A DNA stretch of 64,000 bases from assembly GCA_025403435.1 (NCBI GenBank), contig CM046350.1:3440070-3504069 (forward strand), given 5' to 3'. The position numbers and the translations under genes were made by a program. This document shows positions 59,701-64,000 of the stretch, piece by piece. The stretch's first letter is position 1. Every line of letters begins with the position of its first letter. The DNA comes from Artocarpus heterophyllus (taxonomy: Eukaryota > Streptophyta > Magnoliopsida > Rosales > Moraceae). A model generated the notes under the pieces. The model did not search any database. It was not told the DNA's origin and saw nothing but the letters and a program-made list of their open reading frames with translations.

Positions 59701-62213
59701 ACGTGTAGTAATGGCTTCTTAAGGTGTAATCTTAAAATGTCAAAAGAGCAATCACCTACTACTGAGTAAAAAGTGAGCCCATATGGCTAACGTGCCTTAT
59801 GATTTCGCTATAGACAGTCTTATGTATGCTATGGTACCAGACAAGACATCCACATGTAGTGGGAGTTATGAGTAGGTACATTAGTAATCTAGGAAAGCAC
59901 CATTGGAAGGCAATAAAATAGATTTTTAGGTATTTGAGAGGCATTACTAGTTTAGTTTTGTGTTTCAAGAAATCAGACTTAGGACGAAGCATATATAGGT
60001 GCACTATTCCTACATCATATTGACTCTAAAAGATAGGGTATTGGTGCTTAAGAAGGTTCTTGGAGGTCATAATCCAAGATATATATTGACAAGGATTGCT
60101 CCAATCGAGAAACTAAAGTTGTGTTTAACTTAAGTTGGACTTCTCCATGAGGCCGTGAGGAGTCATTGCTATTGCAGTGGATGATGATTAATTAGTCTCC
60201 AAGTGGGAGATTATTGAGTGTGTATGTGAAGCCAAATCAATAAAGTAAGAAAAGTGTGCTACAGCACAAAAAATTGGGCTCTGAAGTGCGAAGTGGCAGG
60301 GAGTGCAAGATGAGGCACGGTTGCTGGCGAGCTGAAGGAAAAATCCAAGGCGAAGGAAGTTTCGCATGACAGCGCCAATTCAAGGGCGCAGCCGGTTATG
60401 TTGGGTTGACGAGATGCTGATTCCTTGTTAAGTTTTTTGTTTGCTTTTTGTCAGCAAACCTGTAATACAAAAGTTTGGGTTCTTTTCTTATGTGTGTGAT
60501 AGACAATTACAAGAGCTGAAAAACATATATCAGATTGAGAAAAACATAATTTGAGTATGTGAAACTTCTCTTGTAATCGGTTTATATCATCTTTATCATA
60601 GTGGATGTAGTCTAAGTTTGGAAAAACTTGTATAAAATTTTGATGTCTTCTATTTCATTTTTGTTTTGTAATTAATCATTCTTGGTAATTTATAAAATTA
60701 GGCGCGGCTAATTCTTAACATTTTGGAATCAAGGTTTGTTGATGAAGATGAAGAATGTTGTTGTTGTGGTTTTTTTTAATGTTTTTCTAGTTTTATTTAA
60801 TTTCATTTAATTTTTATTTGAAATAAAAACTATTGTTACTATGTTACTAAAATGCCCTTCATATTCAGTATTGTGCTATGCATACATGACATCTTCTATC
60901 AAATTTTTAACATTTCTTTTTTTTTTTTCGTCTTTGTACACCAAAACACGAGTTCATGGGCATTTTAATTATTCAAAAATTATGAGAATTAAATCATCAC
61001 TTACTTAAAAAAAGGGACCACTTGAGTTATAAAAAAAAAAAAAGAAGGAAGAAGAGCTAGTAGATGTGCGTACAATGATTGAGTAAAAAACTTACAGGAC
61101 ATCGGCACGAGTCCAGTTCTTTATGAATTGAGGGAAAGGACCAGACAAGTAATTCCCGGATATTGAACTGCATTATTGGCCAGACAAGTAATTTTGTTTT
61201 GTTAATGTCAAACTTCTATCAAAGAGGCCGTCAAAGAAAAAAAAAAATATTTTTTTTAAACATCGAAAAGGAAAACTTACAATGAGTACAGATTTCCAAG
61301 TTTCACAAAACTCTCTGGCAAATTGCCAGTGAGATAATTGGATTCCAAAAACCTGAAGAAAAAAATATATTAAACTTAACTAAAATTTGTTCTGGTATTA
61401 TTACAACCATACATCTCTCTTTTCTTTTTCTTTATGCTTCATAAATATTTTTTCCCCAGAAACTTACAGGTAGTTTAGCGAGGTCAGATTTCCAAGTTCG
61501 TCTGGAAGAGAACCATTGAGTTGATTTTCGCTTAAAGACCTCGAGATATAAGGAGCTTGGTTATATTATTGTAGTTTCAGATAATATAGATTAAGAAAAT
61601 AAAGAAACTTCTCAGGGAAATAATAATTGAAGTAGAAAATGTTGTTAATTACTTACAAGTACTGCAAAATTGATAGGTCACCCAAAGATGACGGTATTGG
61701 CCCGGTGAGCAAGTTGTTATGCAGACGACTACGGCGGAAAAGAAAGACAGATCAGTTGCAATTAGTATTTTATCTTCAACTCCTTAATCAAGCTTATTGC
61801 ATAATTAACTGGTTTTAATGAAATTCAAACTTTGAACATTAATTATGAGAAGATACAGGACACTATTATGCCCCAAAAATATTGGGCTATTTTATTTGGT
61901 GGGCATTATACAACAATTATACAATAATTAAGCTCAATTAATTAACTCACTTTTTTTTTCCAGATAAAAAAACATTTTTTAATTTTAAATTCAGTTTTTA
62001 GTGTACATATTTCTTGTCCAAGCGGCGCGAGATTCTACGGTATTATGCCTGAATGTACTTAATTAATAAGCTTCTGAGGCTCTGAGGTCTGGAGCAAAAT
62101 AATAATAATAATAATAATAATAACAAGCTTCTGAGGCTTACAGCTCTGTAAGAAATTTCAATGTTCCGAGAGTCTTAGGTATGCTTCCGTTCAGACGATT
62201 GTCATTGAGATAA
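47734..62213 (-). CDS. LRR-malectin receptor kinase-like protein, pseudokinase, 5' end missing
   Basis: Plasma-membrane receptor of LRR-RLK VIII-2 type. Exons (minus): LRRs 62213-62142, 61728-61657, 61539-61468, 61352-61281, 61167-61096, 55147-55076, 54819-54748, 54062-53991, 53455-53387, 53201-53130; linker 52346-52266 (NPN) and 52169-52113; malectin 51955-51900, 51635-51250 (YINCGGDE), 51148-50950; membrane span 50673-50536 ([19 protein letters not shown]); kinase 49791-49691, 49237-49024, 48787-48544, 48361-48202, 47994-47734 (TAA). Phases join throughout. Kinase: GEGGFGTVY and VAVKK present; the alpha-C Glu appears absent (KLNVGIYNL); HRD is HWG; DFG is DLG; APE present. So ATP binding is possible but catalysis unlikely. 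No signal peptide or N-terminal cap exon lies between 62214 and the Copia element at 62945, so the gene is either truncated or its start lies beyond the window. Confidence 0.85.
48051..48165. repeat. ACGT-rich double palindrome in a kinase intron
   Basis: (ACGT)n and (CATA)n runs form two overlapping inverted repeats with GA/CT ends: CTCTCTCTCGCTTATGTATG near 48090 pairs with CATACATAAGACAGAGAGAG near 48138-48157. It sits in the intron between the exons ending at 48202 and starting at 47994. Confidence 0.75.
49524..49675. mobile_element. Small MITE family, copy d, in a receptor-gene intron
   Basis: Ends AGGGTGTTTGTC and TTTCAAACACACT are inverted relatives; the core carries ACTACAGTACAAAACTTTTACATG as in copy c. 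It lies in the intron between kinase exons 49691 and 49237. Confidence 0.6.
51695..51825. mobile_element. Small MITE family, degenerate copy e
   Basis: GTGGTGGGAA near the left, ATATGAGAGCTTGAGAGC and GACACTGTTTATGA in the core, and CTTTACCAAACAGAAGG on the right resemble copy c. Ends are eroded. Located in the intron between the malectin exons 51900 and 51635. Confidence 0.4.
52718..52750. repeat. (CATA)n microsatellite
   Basis: About eight CATA units within an intron of the receptor gene. Confidence 0.85.
56225..60720 (+). mobile_element. Degenerate Copia element nested in the MULE-like element
   Basis: 5' LTR 56225-56776 (TGTTGAGTATATG to TTCTTAACA) and 3' LTR 60212-60720 (TATTGAGTGTATG-type start to TTCTTAACA) are recognisable copies but clearly diverged. 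A purine tract CAAGTGGGAGAT precedes the 3' LTR. It is opposite in orientation to the receptor gene that contains it. Left flank TTTGG and right flank TTTTGG suggest a slightly altered 5-bp target duplication. Confidence 0.85.
56808..60010 (+). pseudogene. Copia gag-pol remnant
   Basis: Reading frames in element order, many stops and shifts. Gag from 56808 ([18 protein letters not shown]). Zinc knuckle near 57555-57600 reads [14 protein letters not shown], with the first Cys apparently lost. Protease near 57705 reads [12 protein letters not shown], with the D-S-G triad changed at Gly. Integrase N-terminal region near 58080 reads [18 protein letters not shown]. Reverse transcriptase start near 59395 reads KARLVAKDF. 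Order protease, integrase, RT is the Copia order. No activity can be expected. Confidence 0.85.
62100..62123. repeat. (AAT)n microsatellite
   Basis: About eight AAT units just downstream of the first visible LRR exon, inside the following intron. The flanking words AGCTTCTGAGGC occur on both sides. Confidence 0.85.
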
Positions 62214-62944
62214 CTGCACTCATGAAAGGTAATAGCTAACCATTAGCAAAAATATACATCCAATGTTATATGAAATAGGTTTATTTTTACAAATTAAATT
62301 GTTAAAAAATATTAAGTACTATGTATATCAATTTTATAAACACAATAATAATTCAAAAGAGAAGCGCTTGACGGCTGACGCTACATTTATAATTTTGACG
62401 GAATAAGACCTAAATTTAAAACGATAAAAAAATCGCGAGTTCTATAACGGAAGATACAAATTACAGATATTAACATATTGGTGATTGGAATTTATGGCTG
62501 TTATCATAAAGGACCTTAGTAACATAAAATGTTATAATGTTGACTACAAACTGCCTCATCTGGTATAGTTAGTCGGTGACGTTTGCATTACGACTTAATA
62601 GAATCACAGTTTTTCTATCCAATTGAAGCTATTACTCGAAATTAAAAATAAATAAATAAAAAAGTAGGCAGGCAATTCCATCAATTCACAGTGTAAACGT
62701 CAATCTATCGACACCTTCGGTTACCGTCACAGTACTAGTTAAAATTTAAGTGGAGTACTATTTATGACGAATCGTAATACTTACGATTTCATGAGCAATC
62801 CGTAGAGCGGTCGACATGGTGCTTTAGCCATGTGTCAAACATATGTTTCTTTTAATAATTAAAAACATAATTTGATTCTGGTTTTTTAACTTTTGTTTTT
62901 TTCTTGATTTAAAAAAAAAACCATCGCTTTGCCAATGTTGACAC
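62214..62944 (-). other. Region upstream of the first visible LRR exon
   Basis: Aligns in part with 13543-14200 of the LRR relic, so it is intronic in origin. I could not find an LRR, cap or signal-peptide exon. A short ATG frame ending in a donor-like GTAAGT lies at about 62831-62785 on the minus strand; its peptide matches nothing I recognise. Confidence 0.4.
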
Positions 62945-63522
62945 TGTTAGGAAATTGTGGTATGAAGCACGAAGATATAACACGAGTATAAATGAGAAAA
63001 CTGAGGAGAATTATAACTATAGAAAGATTTTACTATTGCAAGAAAGAATTACAACTACTCTGCTAAATAAGGAGAGCACAATAACAGTAACCTCTATTTT
63101 TTAAGAGGAGAAACACATTCTCTTTAACAGAGAAGAGGCTATAAATATTTAGGAGAAACCTTGCTTTTTCCTTTTTAAAACTCTCTCTCTGTTTTTGCAC
63201 TCAAAATGGGATGCACTTGACCAAATATCAGGACACCAATTTGTAGATGCAATCAGGCGGTGGGTTATGGTGTGATCACAACAATTTACGGCTGCCCATT
63301 TACTATAAACCGACAATTCAAGCTGTAAAAGAACCAGCTTCTTTCTTTGAATTTTTAAACCTTACCAACTAAGGAAAAACCTCCAATATACTGCTGTAAA
63401 TAAAGGCTTAATGACCAAGTAAAATGTTGAATTAACCGCCTAAGTTCACAAGGCTATAATTAAATACCTTTATGATAAAGTAACCGACTTCAGCCAACAA
63501 AAGCTGGCTCTATTGCCCGACA
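62945..63522 (-). mobile_element. 3' LTR of a Copia element, minus strand
   Basis: On the minus strand it begins TGTCGGGCAATAG at 63522, directly after a purine tract AAGTGGGAGAT (63533-63523), and ends TTTCCTAACA at 62945. 578 bp. The other LTR would lie beyond the right edge of the window. Confidence 0.8.
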
Positions 63523-63539
63523 ATCTCCCACTTCAAGTC

Positions 63540-64000
63540 AACTTTTGTTGTAATTCTGCCATCCTCTCTACTTTTTGCCATCTTCATGCCGCTTACGTTT
63601 CTACTAGGCCGATGGAGGATCGACACCATATAAACTTGTTTCTACTGATCGGCTTTGTTAACATATCTGTTAGGTTGTCTTCTGTATAGATTTTCTGTGT
63701 ATCCATACTTTCTTCTTCCACTTTTTCTCGAACAAAGTGATACTAAACTCAAATATGCTTTGTCATCAAGTGAAATGTTGGATTCCTTGCTAAATGCAAA
63801 GCGCTTTGACTATCACAAATAGAGTGATATTCTCTTGTTTGTGTCCAAGTTCCTCCATTAACATTTGCAACCAGATCGTCTCTTTGCTAGCTTGTGTAAC
63901 TGCGATATATTCTACCTCCATTGTAGAAGTAGCCACGATAGACTATAGTTTTGAAACCTACCTTACAGCTCCTTTAGTGAGTGGAAACACATAACCTGTG
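63540..64000 (-). pseudogene. Copia RNase H C-terminal region, cut by the window edge
   Basis: Minus strand near 63930-63700: EYIAVTQASKETIWLQMLME in one frame, then DSQSALHLARNPTFH in another, and further on DNLTDMLTKPISRNKFIW, all typical of the Copia RNase H end. A one-base frameshift near 63820 and a stop after MTKHI show decay. The rest of pol lies outside the window. Confidence 0.85.

Larger units (their letters stand above)
55376..61054. mobile_element. MULE-like element in an LRR intron, hosting a Copia element
   Basis: A perfect 10-bp direct repeat AGCTAGTAGA flanks it (55366-55375 and 61055-61064), the size expected for Mutator-like insertions (9-11 bp). Inverted terminal regions: GGCGGTCCC...AAGTGATGAT...TCATAATTCTT and CATGAACTTGTGTTTTGGT on the left are matched, reverse-complemented, by AGTGGTCCC...AAGTGATGAT...TCATAATT and CATGAACTCGTGTTTTGGT on the right (60940-61020). 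Without the Copia insertion it is about 1.2 kb and non-autonomous. A (CTT)n tract and a GC-richer block (55625-56060) are internal; the latter has no convincing protein. Confidence 0.75.

Overview
The window is AT-rich nuclear DNA from a flowering plant. This rests on a plant-style split MO25 gene, receptor-kinase exons of the plant LRR/malectin class (LRR-RLK VIII-2 type), a Tekay/Del-like chromovirus with very long LTRs, Copia elements, a hAT transposon, MULE-like elements and Tourist-type MITEs. The species cannot be named from the sequence alone.

Layout. 1-4.5 kb: a complete MO25/CAB39-like scaffold gene on the minus strand (11 coding exons, 334 codons read through splice sites). 4.6-12.2 kb: transposon debris (hAT derivative, MULE-like MITE with a smaller MITE inside, a truncated long LTR carrying a Copia-like solo LTR). 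12.2-15 kb: a broken copy of LRR exons from the receptor-kinase gene, hit by a Tourist-like MITE. 15.2-36.1 kb: nested Ty3/gypsy DNA. A 3.9 kb LTR (family B, minus) is followed by a family A Tekay-like element whose 5' LTR holds a 4.2 kb hAT transposon with a clean 8-bp target duplication. The family A element has a primer site, an unusual extra capsid-like reading frame, gag, pol with chromodomain, a second LTR, and then the start of a second tandem copy that is cut off. 36.0-37.2 kb: a scrambled repair-like junction and a 1 kb long-inverted-repeat element. 37.5-38.7 kb: N-terminal exons of another LRR-RLK relic. 39.5-44.7 kb: solo/partial LTRs. 47.7-62.2 kb: a 15 kb LRR-malectin receptor-kinase gene on the minus strand, with exons in frame from the LRRs to the stop but a kinase domain lacking the catalytic Asp. 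One of its introns carries a MULE-like element that itself contains a degenerate Copia element. 62.9-64 kb: the 3' end of another Copia element on the minus strand, sitting where the 5' exons of the receptor gene would be expected.

Function. Only two genes look potentially expressed: the MO25-like gene and the receptor pseudokinase-like gene, whose 5' end is absent from the window. All retroelement and transposase frames seen are broken. Related copies inside the window give pre-insertion (empty) sites for several elements, so the order of events can be read: LTR families, then hAT/MITE/solo-LTR insertions, then decay dominated by C-to-T changes.

Most notable: a second capsid-like reading frame upstream of gag in the chromovirus, a receptor kinase with HWG in place of HRD, and a break-repair junction made of shuffled flanking pieces. 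All coordinates were read by eye; splice sites are inferred from GT/AG positions and frame continuity.
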